Position numbers and translations under genes: made by a program. From positions 322,626 through 386,625 of the forward strand of contig NZ_CP011808.2 in assembly GCF_001029105.3 (NCBI RefSeq): DNA of 64,000 nucleotides, in the 5' to 3' direction. The first letter of the stretch is position 1, and the number at the start of each line of letters is the position of its first letter. Below are positions 55,942 through 64,000 of this stretch, one piece after another. Below the pieces are notes generated by a model. The model saw only the letters and a list, made by a program, of their open reading frames with translations, did no database searches and was not told the DNA's origin. The stretch is from Pandoraea faecigallinarum. Its GTDB lineage: Bacteria; Pseudomonadota; Gammaproteobacteria; Burkholderiales; Burkholderiaceae.

Positions 55942-57088
55942 GTGGGCCTCTCGTTGCCGTGGCTTGTTGCGTCACCATCGCCCGCGTCGTTGCGGCTCGA
56001 CGCCTCCGTCCGGCGGTAGCGAAAGTAAGCCGCGCAAACGCCTTCGAATGACACCATCGTCGCGCCGAGCGGGTGTTCCGGCGTGCAGCGCGTGCCGAAC
56101 GCGGGACAATCGCAGGGCTTCTTGCGGCCACGCAGCAGTTCTCCAGCAATGCACTCCCCCGCGCACTCCGTCGGAACCACGCCATCTGTAAAGCGCGTGA
56201 GCGCGTCGTAGCGCTGGTAGCGGGAAGCGAGACCAAGCCCGCTCGCCGCAATCTCGCCGATGCCGCCCCAGCGCTGCGCTTGCACCGTGAACACCCGGGC
56301 GACGGCCTCCTGCGCAGCACGATTGCCTTCACGCCGCACCGCGCGGCTGTACTGGTTCTCGACCGCGGCCTCGCCAGCCTCGAGCTGTCGTATGCACAAG
56401 TAAAGTCCCTGCAGCAGATCGACCGGCTCGAAGCCCGTCACCACGATCGGGACGTGATATCGCTTCGCGATCGGCTCGTACTCCGTGTAGCCCATCACCG
56501 TGCAGACGTGCCCTGCCGCCAGGAACCCTTGCACACCGGAATCCGGGTCGCCCAGGATCGCTTCGATTGCCGGCGGCACGAGAACATGCGGCACTAGCAG
56601 ATAAAAGTTTTCGAGACGCTCGCGCTCCGCTTGCAGCACGGCCATCGCGGTGGCGGGCGCGGTGGTCTCGAAGCCGATCGCGAAAAAGACGACCGCACGC
56701 TGCGGCTCCTTGCGTGCGATCGCCAATGCATCGAGAGGCGAATAAACGATGCGGATATCCGCGCCGCGGGCCTTGGCGCCAAGCAGGCTGCCGCCCTCGC
56801 CCGGCACCCGGAGCATGTCGCCGAATGAGCAGAACGTCACGCCGCGCCGGCCGGCTATCGCAATCGCGGCATCGACGACGCCCGCCGGCGTCACACAAAC
56901 CGGGCACCCCGGGCCGTGCAGCAATGTCACGCCCGCCGGCAGCATCCGGTCGATGCCATGCCGCACGATCGAATGGGTCTGGCCGCCGCAGATCTCCATG
57001 ATCGTCCAGGGACGCGTCGTGACGCCTGCTGTCGCCGAGCGTAGCGGCGCGCGGCAACCGGGTCGCGCCATTCGTCGACATACTTCAT
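55938..57088 (-). pseudogene. hypD: Hydrogenase maturation protein HypD, N-terminal frameshift
   Basis: Iron-sulfur scaffold on which Fe(CN)2CO is assembled with HypC. The native start ATG 57088 (behind GGAG) gives [15 protein letters not shown], then the frame is lost; [20 protein letters not shown] and the rest are one shift away, so a small indel lies at about 57025-57050. All key motifs survive: [20 protein letters not shown] and the C-terminal cluster cysteines in [12 protein letters not shown] and [19 protein letters not shown] longer upstream frame could give a protein with an unrelated N terminus, so loss is likely but not certain. Confidence 0.8.
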
Positions 57089-57327
57089 CTGCCTGTCTCC
57101 CGGGAATCGAAATCGGCAAGGTATGCAAGCGTCCCGAGCGCCTGCGCTTCATCGATCACGGCAATCGCGAAGCCCGCATGCACCATCACTTAGACGCCCG
57201 GCCCGGCCTCCGGGACGTAGGCGAAGTTCGTCTGTTTGACGATGCCGCCAAAGGCAACCCGCCCCTGCCGGGTAAGCGGATCGTCGCCATCGATGCTGAG
57301 AATCTGTCCGGGAACGGCTAGGCACAT
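57085..57327 (-). pseudogene. hypC: Hydrogenase maturation chaperone HypC with nonsense codon
   Basis: HypC carries the iron complex from HypD to the large subunit through Cys2. The frame starts MCLAVPGQILSIDGDDPLTR at 57327 (overlapping the hypF stop), continues to PEAGPGV, then TAA (57190-57192) replaces the usual tyrosine, then [17 protein letters not shown] runs to 57085, overlapping the hypD start. 80 residues in total, normal size. A single base change. Confidence 0.88.
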
Positions 57328-59654
57328 CAGCGCTTCTCCTCAATCATCGGCTGTGCCGCAAAGACGGCCTGCCCTGCTGCAAGCCCCCCATCGTTCGGCG
57401 GTATGCGGCGATGGCCCCAGGTCTCGAAGCCCGCCGCACGCAGTCGTGCGATCGCCAGCCCGGCGAGCCGCGCATTCTGAAAGCACCCGCCGCTCAGCAG
57501 AACCCGGCGCATGCCGATGCGCCACGCCACCTCGACAATGATTGCCGCGAGCGCATCGTGAAACGCGGCGGCAAGCACGGGCGCGGCCATGCCTTCATGG
57601 CTTGCGTGTGCGAGCGCGACGAGCGTCGGCCGCCAGTCGGCGACGAGCGTCCCGCGAGTGTCGCGCAGCACAGGCGCGGCCAGCTCATGGGATCGGTCCG
57701 CGCGCTGGGCGATGGACTCCAGCGCGATCGCCGCTTCCCCTTCGAAGCTTGCCCGACGGCACACGCCGACGATGGCCGCGGCTGCATCGAACAGCCGCCC
57801 CGCGCTCGATGTGAAGGGCGAGTGGATGCCGCGTGCGAGCATGGTCGCAAATAGCGTTCGCTCGCGGTCTGTCAGCGCGGCAATCGGCGGGCACTCCATC
57901 ATCGTCAACGCTGTCTCGCCGAATGCCGCGTAGAGCGCACCGAGCGCTGCGCGATCAGGCTCGCGCGCGGCCCTCTCGCCGCCGAGCAGGCGAAACGGCA
58001 GCAAATGAGCGACGCGCCGAAGGCGGCCGTGCTCGAGCGCAAGAAATTCGCCGCCCCAGACGGTGCCGTCGCCGTCGTATCCGCTTCCGTCCCAGGCGAC
58101 GCCGAGCAGCGGCGCTTGCAGACCGTTGTCGGCCATTGCCGCCAAGACGTGGGCAAGGTGATGCGGCACGTGCTCCACGCGAGCGGACCGGCGTTGCGCG
58201 ACCTGCGTGCTGTGATAGTCCGGATGGGCGTCGCACGCAATCGTGCGCGGCGCCACGCGGTACAGCCCGGTCATGGCGTCGATCGCTCCGGCAAAGGCTT
58301 CACGGCCTTCGTCGCTGTCGAGATCGCCGATATCGGGGCCGAGCACCAGACGCCGCCCCGACGTCAAGGCAATGGCACTCTTTCCGTGGCCGCCCAGCGC
58401 AAGGATCGGCGCGGCATCGCCCGTAGTACCACCCAGCTCGACCGTGAGCGGCGCATAGCCTCGCGCATGCCGCAGGACCACGGGCTCATCCGCGATCACG
58501 CGCACAATCGAATCGTCGACCGCATGTGCGATCACCCTGTCGTGGACGGGAAAGAGATCGGCTATCCCGGCAAGCCTGTCGAGCGCATCCCGCTCGTCGA
58601 CGATGATCGGCTCGCCGCCGCGGTTGCCGCTGGTCGCCACGATCGGAAAGCCGAGCTCTTGCATCAGCAGATGATGCAGCGGCGTATAGGGCAGCATGAT
58701 GCCGAGCCACGCGTTCGTAGGCGCAACGGCTGGCGCCACAACGGCCTGACCAGCACGCGCGCGCAGCAGCACGATCGGCGCAGCGGCGCAAGTCAGCCGC
58801 CGCCGCTCCTCTTGAACGATCTCTGCCAGCGCCTCGGCGTCCTCGATGCCCGGCACCATGATCGCGAAAGGCTTCGAAGGCCGGCGCTTGCGCTCACGCA
58901 GGCGGCTCACCGCGGCATCGTTGCGCGCGTCGACGAGAATCTGGAAACCGCCGAGCCCCTTGATGGCGACAATCGCGCCCGAGCGCAACGCATCGGCGGC
59001 CGCGCGCAGCGCGTCGTGCTCCGTCGCCCGTGCCCGCCCCGCCGCATTCCATAGTGTCAAGCGGGGACCACAAAGCGCGCATGCGTTCGTTTCGGCATGA
59101 AAGCGCCGTGATTCGGGATCGTTATACTCCGCACGGCATGCGGGACACATTGTGAAGCGTCGCATCGTGGTGCGCGAGCGATCGTAGGGGATGTCCTCGA
59201 TGATGCTGAAGCGCGGCCCGCAATGCACGCACGTCGTGAACGGATAGCCGTAGCGCCGATTGCCCGGGTCGCGCATTTCGGCGAGGCAGGCCGGGCAGAT
59301 CGCAAGATCGGGCAGCACGACGGCGAAATGGCCACCCTCTTGCGTGCTCGCCATGATCTCGAAGTCGCGCTCGCCTTGCGGCGCGATGCGCAGAATGCTC
59401 AGCTCACGCACCGCGGCCGGCGGCGCCGTCTCCGAATCGAGCCGGGCAACGAAGCGCTCCAGCACGTGCGCTGGACCTTCCACTTCGAGCACCACGCCAT
59501 TGCCGGTGTTGCGCACGAAGCCGGCTAGCCCCGCGCTCACCGCGAGCCGGTGCACGAACGGGCGGAACCCGACGCCCTGCACCGCGCCGTTCGCTTCGAT
59601 CCGCAGCCGTTGAAGGGAGGCATCCGTCATCGCGGCGATCGCGAATTCGCTCAT
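57327..59654 (-). CDS. hypF: Carbamoyltransferase HypF
   Basis: Converts carbamoyl phosphate to the carbamoyl group loaded on HypE. Start ATG 59654 overlaps the hypA stop; 775 residues, normal. Domains: acylphosphatase-like (about 12-100, VQGVGFRPFVHRLA), two zinc-finger repeats (about 115-190, CPACLAEMRDPG...CVHCG and CPACRAEYNDPE...CALCG), YrdC-like (about 205-385, AIVAIKGLGGFQILVDARND) and Kae1-like C-terminal part (VEHVPHHLAHVLAAMADNG, GVAWDGSGYDGDGTVWGGEF, LLSGGCFQNARL). No lesion seen. Confidence 0.95.
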   Translation of the reverse strand: MSEFAIAAMTDASLQRLRIEANGAVQGVGFRPFVHRLAVSAGLAGFVRNTGNGVVLEVEGPAHVLERFVARLDSETAPPAAVRELSILRIAPQGERDFEIMASTQEGGHFAVVLPDLAICPACLAEMRDPGNRRYGYPFTTCVHCGPRFSIIEDIPYDRSRTTMRRFTMCPACRAEYNDPESRRFHAETNACALCGPRLTLWNAAGRARATEHDALRAAADALRSGAIVAIKGLGGFQILVDARNDAAVSRLRERKRRPSKPFAIMVPGIEDAEALAEIVQEERRRLTCAAAPIVLLRARAGQAVVAPAVAPTNAWLGIMLPYTPLHHLLMQELGFPIVATSGNRGGEPIIVDERDALDRLAGIADLFPVHDRVIAHAVDDSIVRVIADEPVVLRHARGYAPLTVELGGTTGDAAPILALGGHGKSAIALTSGRRLVLGPDIGDLDSDEGREAFAGAIDAMTGLYRVAPRTIACDAHPDYHSTQVAQRRSARVEHVPHHLAHVLAAMADNGLQAPLLGVAWDGSGYDGDGTVWGGEFLALEHGRLRRVAHLLPFRLLGGERAAREPDRAALGALYAAFGETALTMMECPPIAALTDRERTLFATMLARGIHSPFTSSAGRLFDAAAAIVGVCRRASFEGEAAIALESIAQRADRSHELAAPVLRDTRGTLVADWRPTLVALAHASHEGMAAPVLAAAFHDALAAIIVEVAWRIGMRRVLLSGGCFQNARLAGLAIARLRAAGFETWGHRRIPPNDGGLAAGQAVFAAQPMIEEKR

Positions 59655-59938
59655 TTGGACTCGCCCCCGCCGTCCGGCACCTCGAGTTCGAGGCTTTGCA
59701 GCATGACGTGCTGCGCGTGCGCATCGTGCACGTCGTACGACGCGACGATGCGCAGCATCGCGTGCTCGGCCGACGTGCCGCGCACCTCCTCGTCGAAATG
59801 CTCCCGGAAATGCGCCGGCGAAAATCCGCTCAGCGCGCCAAGCCACACTTGAACTTCGCGCACGCTCCCGGCGCCCGCTTGCGCCGCAGCGGACTCGACT
59901 TTGCGCACCAGGTCGCGAACTATTCCTGTTTCATGCAT
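59651..59938 (-). CDS. hypA: HypA-like hydrogenase nickel insertion protein
   Basis: 95 residues starting MHETGIVRDLVRKVESAAAQ. The MHE opening matches the nickel-binding N terminus of HypA and VWLGALSGFSPAHFREHFDE matches the core, but the CxxC...CxxC zinc motif is absent, as in a shortened HypA-like variant. Overlaps the protease gene upstream and hypF downstream (ATGA). Confidence 0.8.
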   Translation of the reverse strand: MHETGIVRDLVRKVESAAAQAGAGSVREVQVWLGALSGFSPAHFREHFDEEVRGTSAEHAMLRIVASYDVHDAHAQHVMLQSLELEVPDGGGESK

Positions 59939-60449
59939 GGGACAATCCCTCCTGCGAGCCGCCCCGAAGCCGCATCGCTTCGGCGATCACGCAATCTGCG
60001 ACCTGCTCCGCGGCAGCGGCGACCGCCTCCGTCATCGCCGCACCGGCATCGAAAGAGGCACCTTCGATCGCGTAGACGACGATGTGCCGCGATGCGACGC
60101 CCAACGCCTCCGCAAGCGCAATCGCATCGGCGAGCCCGAACGCGTGACTGGACGTAAATGACATGTCCCGCTCGGGCTTGCCGGTTGTCAGATCGATTCG
60201 GCGGATGCGGCCCGGCGCCCCCATCGGGGCTGATGCATCGATGCAAATCAGCGCGTCGGCGGCGGCCACGTCGTCGCCGATCATCATCAGGTCGCCGCTG
60301 CGCGTGAGGACGCAGACGTCGCTCAGCAGGCGGCCCGCGAGCCTGCTCGTGACAAGGGCACTGATGCCGTCGTCGCCGCGATCCGGATTGCCGATGCCGA
60401 TCACACGCACGCTGCGCGTCGCGGCAGGCGGGTCGATCATGTTCGTCAT
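59931..60449 (-). CDS. Hydrogenase maturation endopeptidase (HycI/HoxW type)
   Basis: Cleaves the C terminus of the hydrogenase large subunit after nickel insertion. Start ATG 60449 (MTNMIDPPAATRSVRVIGIG) overlaps the large-subunit stop. Motifs: VIGIGNPDRGDDG (nickel-sensing acidic residue), LICIDAS, SSHAFGLADAIALAEAL with the conserved His and VYAIEGASFDAG. 172 residues. The frame is intact. Confidence 0.88.
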   Translation of the reverse strand: MTNMIDPPAATRSVRVIGIGNPDRGDDGISALVTSRLAGRLLSDVCVLTRSGDLMMIGDDVAAADALICIDASAPMGAPGRIRRIDLTTGKPERDMSFTSSHAFGLADAIALAEALGVASRHIVVYAIEGASFDAGAAMTEAVAAAAEQVADCVIAEAMRLRGGSQEGLSHA

Positions 60450-60782
60450 GTGCGCTCGACCGACAGTTTGAGGAAGTGGGCGGAACATGAAATGCAAGGG
60501 TCGTAGTTCCGGATGCTCCGCTCGCAACGATCGCGAATCACGTCATCCGGCTCATCGATAAGCGGTGTGGCCGCCGCCGCGAGATCCGCCTCCATGCTCG
60601 GCTGATTCTGCGAAGTCGGTGGCACGATGCGCGCGTCGCGGATCATGCCTTCGTCATCGAAAACGTACCGGTGCCAGCAGATGCCGCGCGGGGCCTCCGT
60701 GCAGCCGAAACCGACGACCGCGCGCGGCTCAATCGGCATGGCCGCCTGCTCGGGCGGCTCGTATTGCGCGATCAGCCGCAAC
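60446..60782 (-). pseudogene. NiFe-hydrogenase large subunit, C-terminal fragment
   Basis: The last 112 codons of a group 3-like large subunit: TEAPRGICWHRYVFDDEGMI, ARIVPPTSQNQPSMEADLAA and IRNYDPCISCSAHFLKLSVE, with the DPCxxCxxH nickel motif. IS6 at 60783 replaces the rest, including the first nickel-binding cysteine pair and the small subunit. It cannot form a hydrogenase. Confidence 0.88.
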
Positions 60783-61611
60783 GGCGTTGTCAACTTAGGG
60801 ATGTCGTCGAAGCCGATGCACGAATCGACAGCGATTCAAAAAGTATGAGACGGATTTTGGGTAACGTGGGTGAATTCACGCCATTGAGCAAAGTGCACCG
60901 CGAGCTGTTTGCGAAAGAGCGGCGCGCGCAGCAAATGTCGTTTGAGTGCGAAGTGTTGCCGGATTGGCCCGAAGCTCGAGAGGAAGGTTTGCGTGCGCGC
61001 TAGGTCGCGAAAGCCACGCATGCGCCGCTCGCGCTCCCGCGTAGGTTGATGGCTGTTCTGCGCGCGATTGTTGACTCGAGCCGCTGCTTTGACGAACACA
61101 TGCTTTACATTGGCCAGCGCCGGGATGTCGGCTTTAGCCGCCGGATAGCTGCGCAGTTGCTCGGTCACGATCTTGTGCGGCACCGGGTTCGAGCGCAGCA
61201 CGCGCTTAAAGAAGCGCTTGGCGGCCGCCTTGTCGCGCCGCTTCTGCAGCAGGATGTCGAGTTGCGCGCCATGCGCGTCGACGGCGCGCCACAGCAGGTA
61301 CTGCTCACCGCGCAGGCCTACAAACATCTCGTCGAGGTGCCACGTGCTACCGGGCTTGCGGCGTGCCGCTTTCACCCGGTGAGCAAAGCCCGCGCCAAAC
61401 TTGTCGCACCAGCGGCGGATCGTCTCGTAGCTGACTATCACCCCACGCTCGAACAGCAACTCTTCGATGTCGCGCAAGCTGAGCTGAAATCGGAAGTACC
61501 AACGCACGGCATGGCTGATGACCGACGCCGGGAATCGGTGGCCGTGATAGAGTGATTTCGGTTTTCTCATCGCTTCATCGTACGCCAACTTACCGATAAC
61601 GTGACAGTGCC
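60783..61611 (-). mobile_element. IS6-family element, complete
   Basis: 829 bp from GGCGTTGTCAACTTAGGG (60783) to GTGACAGTGCC (61611). Intact transposase. Cuts the hydrogenase operon; what lay beyond is IS3 debris, so a deletion accompanied the event. Confidence 0.92.
60836..61570 (-). CDS. IS6-family DDE transposase
   Basis: 244 residues from ATG 61570 (MRKPKSLYHGHRFPASVISH), with WHLDEMFVGLRGEQYLLWRA, KIVTEQLRSYPAAKADI and ENSHQPTRERERRMRGF-type ends (NSHQPTRERERRMRGFRD). In the middle motif the usual TDQLRSY reads TEQLRSY, i.e. the second catalytic D is replaced by E, which may impair activity. Confidence 0.93.
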   Translation of the reverse strand: MRKPKSLYHGHRFPASVISHAVRWYFRFQLSLRDIEELLFERGVIVSYETIRRWCDKFGAGFAHRVKAARRKPGSTWHLDEMFVGLRGEQYLLWRAVDAHGAQLDILLQKRRDKAAAKRFFKRVLRSNPVPHKIVTEQLRSYPAAKADIPALANVKHVFVKAAARVNNRAQNSHQPTRERERRMRGFRDLARTQTFLSSFGPIRQHFALKRHLLRAPLFRKQLAVHFAQWREFTHVTQNPSHTF

Positions 61612-61639
61612 AACCTCCGTACAAACAGGAAATTAACAA

Positions 61640-61671
61640 ATTCCTGCTGTACGTGAAATCGGGGCAGGGTC
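61640..61671 (+). mobile_element. IS3-family right-end remnant
   Basis: CTGTACGTGAAATCGGGGCAGGGTCA matches IS3 right ends at 43870-43895 in layout. No coding part. Confidence 0.55.
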
Positions 61672-61919
61672 AGTCTCGCAGTGGGCTGCATTACGACGCG
61701 TGGCCAGACCACGAGAATGAGGTGCTAGCGGCGCGTCTGGTGGCGTTGGCGCATCAACGTCGTCGATTCGGCTACCGCCGGCTGCACGCCCCGGTGAAAC
61801 GCGACGGCATGCACGCCGATCTTAAGCGCAGCTATTGCCTGTACCGTGAGGCAGGGCTGGCTGAATGGTCGGCGCATGAAGTGCCTGAGCGTCGTCGTCG
61901 ACTTCACGAAAGAGGCTGT

Positions 61920-63145
61920 GGTAGGTTCAATGGGTCGCTGCAACAGCCTCGCGTAGTTTATCGGCCGGAGACATGAAGCCCAATGTTTTTCTGGGCCTTT
62001 CATTGAGCCGCGCTGCAATTTTGTTCAGCTCCGCCTGCGAGTATTGATCAAATTGCGTACCGTGGGGCAAGTACTGACGCAGGAGTCGGTTCGTGTTTTC
62101 GTTGGTGCCGCGTTGCCAAGGACTTCGCGGGTCGCAGAAGTAGACTTTCACATCCGTGGCGATCGTGAAGTCTTTGTGGTTCGCCAGTTCCATTCCTCGG
62201 TCCCAGGTGAGCGACTTGCGTAGATGCTGCGGCAACCGCTTAACCTCGCGCTTCGGGCCCGCCACGACGCTCAACGTGTCCTTCCCCTTTACCTTGACGA
62301 TGATGGCGAACCTCGATCGCCGCTCGACCAAAGTGGCGACATGAGTATTGTTGGCGCCACTGACGAGATCTCCTTCCCAATGCCCCGGTACCGCACGGTC
62401 GGCTGCTTCAGGTGGTCGCTCGTGAATCGAAACCGCGTCAGCAATCTTATTGCGAGCTCCCTTCGTGCTGGAAAAGCGTGAGTGACGCATCTTCCGTTGG
62501 GTCCGCAGGTGATACTGCAGCTCCTTCTTGAGAACGCCGCGCGCTTGCACGAACAGGCTGCGATAGATCGTCTCGTGAGACACGCGCATCGCCTCGTCAT
62601 CGGCATATCGGTTCTTAAGCCAACCGCTCACTTGCTCCGGAGACCATTCGCGGTAGAGCTTGCGCTCGACCGCATAGCGCAAGCGCCGGTTCTGCTCCAG
62701 GAGGCAGCGTTTGGGTCGCAGAGCAGCCTGCAAGGCTCGCTCTTGCGCTTCCAGAGCTCGATAGTGGCCTGTTCCGCCGTTACGCGCAATCTCACGGGAA
62801 ATTGTTGAAGGCGCGCGGTTCAACTGGCGGGCAATCGCTCGAACTGAAAGCCCAGCCGAGACGCCCCGCGAGATCTCTTCACGTTCGCTCAAGCTCAATG
62901 CCCGCAACGACCGCTTACGAACACTAGGGGTGTACCCTCCGCATAGTCGGATCACGCCGTAGATGGAGCCGGCAGGCTTGCCTAACGCCTTGCCGATGCC
63001 AAGAAACGATTCACCTGCTCGCCACCGTCGCCAAACCTCTGACTTGCCTTCCGGCGGCAAACCTGGCCGTCCCATTTGTGCCATTCCTCAACCCTCCCTC
63101 ATTCGATATTAATAGGAAGGTGTTGCCTCGACCATTGAACCTACC
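61920..63145 (-). mobile_element. IS30-family element, copy c
   Basis: 1226 bp, ends GGTAGGTTCAATGGGTCG (61920) and ATTGAACCTACC (63145), flanked by GT. One base shorter than copy a because one C is missing in the right terminal repeat. Confidence 0.92.
61927..63084 (-). CDS. IS30-family transposase, copy c
   Basis: 385 residues, differing from copy a at only about three positions (for example STISREI for STMSREI). DDE residues as in copy a. Intact. Confidence 0.95.
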   Translation of the reverse strand: MAQMGRPGLPPEGKSEVWRRWRAGESFLGIGKALGKPAGSIYGVIRLCGGYTPSVRKRSLRALSLSEREEISRGVSAGLSVRAIARQLNRAPSTISREIARNGGTGHYRALEAQERALQAALRPKRCLLEQNRRLRYAVERKLYREWSPEQVSGWLKNRYADDEAMRVSHETIYRSLFVQARGVLKKELQYHLRTQRKMRHSRFSSTKGARNKIADAVSIHERPPEAADRAVPGHWEGDLVSGANNTHVATLVERRSRFAIIVKVKGKDTLSVVAGPKREVKRLPQHLRKSLTWDRGMELANHKDFTIATDVKVYFCDPRSPWQRGTNENTNRLLRQYLPHGTQFDQYSQAELNKIAARLNERPRKTLGFMSPADKLREAVAATH

Positions 63146-63567
63146 GTCGACATCGTCGTCGACCATGGCATCTCAGGTTTGTATGTCGCACAGGCATGGG
63201 AGCGTGCAGCTCACTTCCGCGGCTATGCCAAGGCGGTGCGAACAGACCAGGGACCCGAATTTACGAGCCGCGCGCTTGGCCCGTGGGCGTATGCGAACGG
63301 CGTCATGCTGAACTTGATTCAGGCGGGCAAGCCACCGCAGAATGCGTACATCGAATCGTTCCACGGCAAGTTCGGCGACGAATGCCTTACCGAGCATTGG
63401 TTCACAGCCCTTGCTCACGCTCGGGCTGTCATCGCGCCATGGCGTCAGGACCACAACGAGAGTCGGACTCACGCAGCTCTCAAAGAGCTGGCGGCGGCCG
63501 AATTCGCCCGACGATTGGTGATTTTAAACAGGCCGACTTGACCCGATACGCCGAAAAACCTGCTCTG

Positions 63568-63703
63568 GATTGGGTACAAAAAACCCAAGCCGATCACGGC
63601 GCAGCTCAACGTCGGTGGCCGCCACGTCTATCTGAAAAACATGCTCAACCGCTTGCCGATCCACCGCGCCGACGACATCGCCGCACTTCTGCCGCATCGT
63701 TGA
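63568..63703 (+). pseudogene. IS66-family TnpC C-terminal fragment
   Basis: Codons from about 63568 read WIGYKKPKPITAQLNVGGRH then VYLKNMLNRLPIHRADDIAA and LLPHR stop. The RLP...IxxLLPHR ending is typical of IS66 TnpC proteins. Only about 45 codons remain. Confidence 0.6.
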
Positions 63704-63772
63704 GCACCCGCCGCCGCTGGATTGACGGCAATTTGCCCGCGGGAGGTCTTCACCGGGTGCTTACGATTGCGC

Positions 63773-63960
63773 TTACTCGCACAACGAATCCTCCTTGAGC
63801 GGGAGCTGGTGGGCCTGATGCGTGAGGCGGTGCAGAATCGCGCCGACGGGTGCGGGGTCCCTCAACCGTGTGCCCGTGGTCGGGCGGCAACTGGCCAGTG
63901 ATCGCGGCTGCGCGCGTGTCGACACGATTATCGAGCATTTCGGACAGATTGTTGCGCCCC
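63773..63960 (-). pseudogene. IS21-family IstB C-terminal fragment, frameshifted
   Basis: Minus-strand pieces LSEMLDNRVDTRAAAITGQL and, one frame over, AILHRLTHQAHQLPLKEDSL followed by CE stop at 63773, match the C terminus of IS21 helper ATPases (ITSQLP...ILDRLTHQAHQLPLKEDS). A frameshift lies near 63860. The last 40 bp of the window are not recognised. Confidence 0.65.
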
Positions 63961-64000
63961 GCTGGTCACTTTTACTGTCTCAATAGTGTTAGCTTTAGTA

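Larger units (their letters stand above)
61672..63541 (+). pseudogene. IS3-family (IS407-like) OrfB split by IS30
   Basis: 5' piece (61672-61919): RSGLHYDAWPDHENEVLAAR, FGYRRLHAPVKRDGMHADLK, CLYREAGLAEWSAH. After IS30: VDIVVDHGISGLYVAQAWER, VRTDQGPEFTSRAL (D), NAYIESFHGKFGDECLTEHW (E) to 63541. The first catalytic aspartate region is missing or diverged. GT is duplicated at the IS30 site. Confidence 0.85.

Noticed and set aside
57089..57152. HypD starting at the upstream codon in the long open frame (57152)
   Set aside because: The first 45 residues of that frame are unrelated to HypD and overlap hypC, whereas the conserved [10 protein letters not shown] start with a ribosome site lies at 57088 in the other frame; a frameshift is the better explanation.

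Overview
The window is high-GC, extremely insertion-sequence-dense DNA of a beta-proteobacterium, most likely a Burkholderiaceae member. The accessory genes, the IS types and the mixture of decayed metabolic operons with intact long host-interaction-like genes fit a host-restricted, genome-reducing lineage such as the fungal endosymbiont Mycetohabitans. That genus assignment is inference; no housekeeping gene is present to prove it.

Layout. 1-3.4 kb: remnant of an XRE regulator, an mqsRA toxin-antitoxin pair, and an arsenic operon (arsR-arsH-arsC-acr3, minus strand) in which every gene is broken. 3.8-4.7 kb: an intact 309-residue helical-repeat protein. 5.0-8.8 kb: an IS256 element carrying a nested IS110 element, then an IS6 element. 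8.9-10.9 kb: decaying glucitol/sorbitol PTS genes (srlA, srlE broken; srlB open). 11.0-12.3 kb: an MHS-type MFS transporter. 12.6-13.6 kb: IS scars around a perfect 77-bp hairpin repeat. 13.6-16.7 kb: a 1038-residue protein. 16.9-20.2 kb: IS remnants (IS3-like, IS481, IS4/Tn5-like) and an intact IS5/IS903-group element. 20.7-22.1 kb: amino-acid permease. 22.5-23.5 kb: a 350-residue membrane protein. 23.6-27.9 kb: IS5, IS3 fragments and a second, diverged IS256 carrying the same IS110 at the same codon. 28.1-30.6 kb: an 839-residue helical-repeat protein. 30.8-34.9 kb: IS scars, IS3 and IS5 elements and the first copy of a 193-bp MITE. 35.1-37.1 kb: a 627-residue protein. 37.1-45.8 kb: nested IS3/IS6/IS5/IS30 elements, the second MITE copy and a HigBA-like toxin-antitoxin pair. 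46.0-48.8 kb: a 938-residue protein. 49.0-53.8 kb: IS5 and a broken autotransporter interrupted by IS630. 54.0-54.6 kb: mazEF. 54.9-60.8 kb: hydrogenase maturation operon (protease, hypA, hypF, hypC, hypD, hypE) left behind a hydrogenase large subunit cut off by IS6. 61-64 kb: IS6, IS30 and fragments of IS3, IS66 and IS21.

How the parts fit. Metabolic and defence operons (ars, srl, hyp, autotransporter) carry nonsense codons, frameshifts and deletions. In contrast, six long genes remain open: three proteins sharing an N-terminal domain (13.6, 35.2 and 46.0 kb), two proteins sharing an N-terminal domain followed by alpha-SNAP/TPR-like helices (3.8 and 28.1 kb), and one membrane protein (22.5 kb). 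Their retention amid decay is the main argument that they matter, plausibly as secreted or host-directed proteins. I cannot assign a function from sequence alone. The other notable discoveries are the 193-bp MITE with 7-bp target duplications and the site-specific IS110 insertions into IS256 transposase genes.
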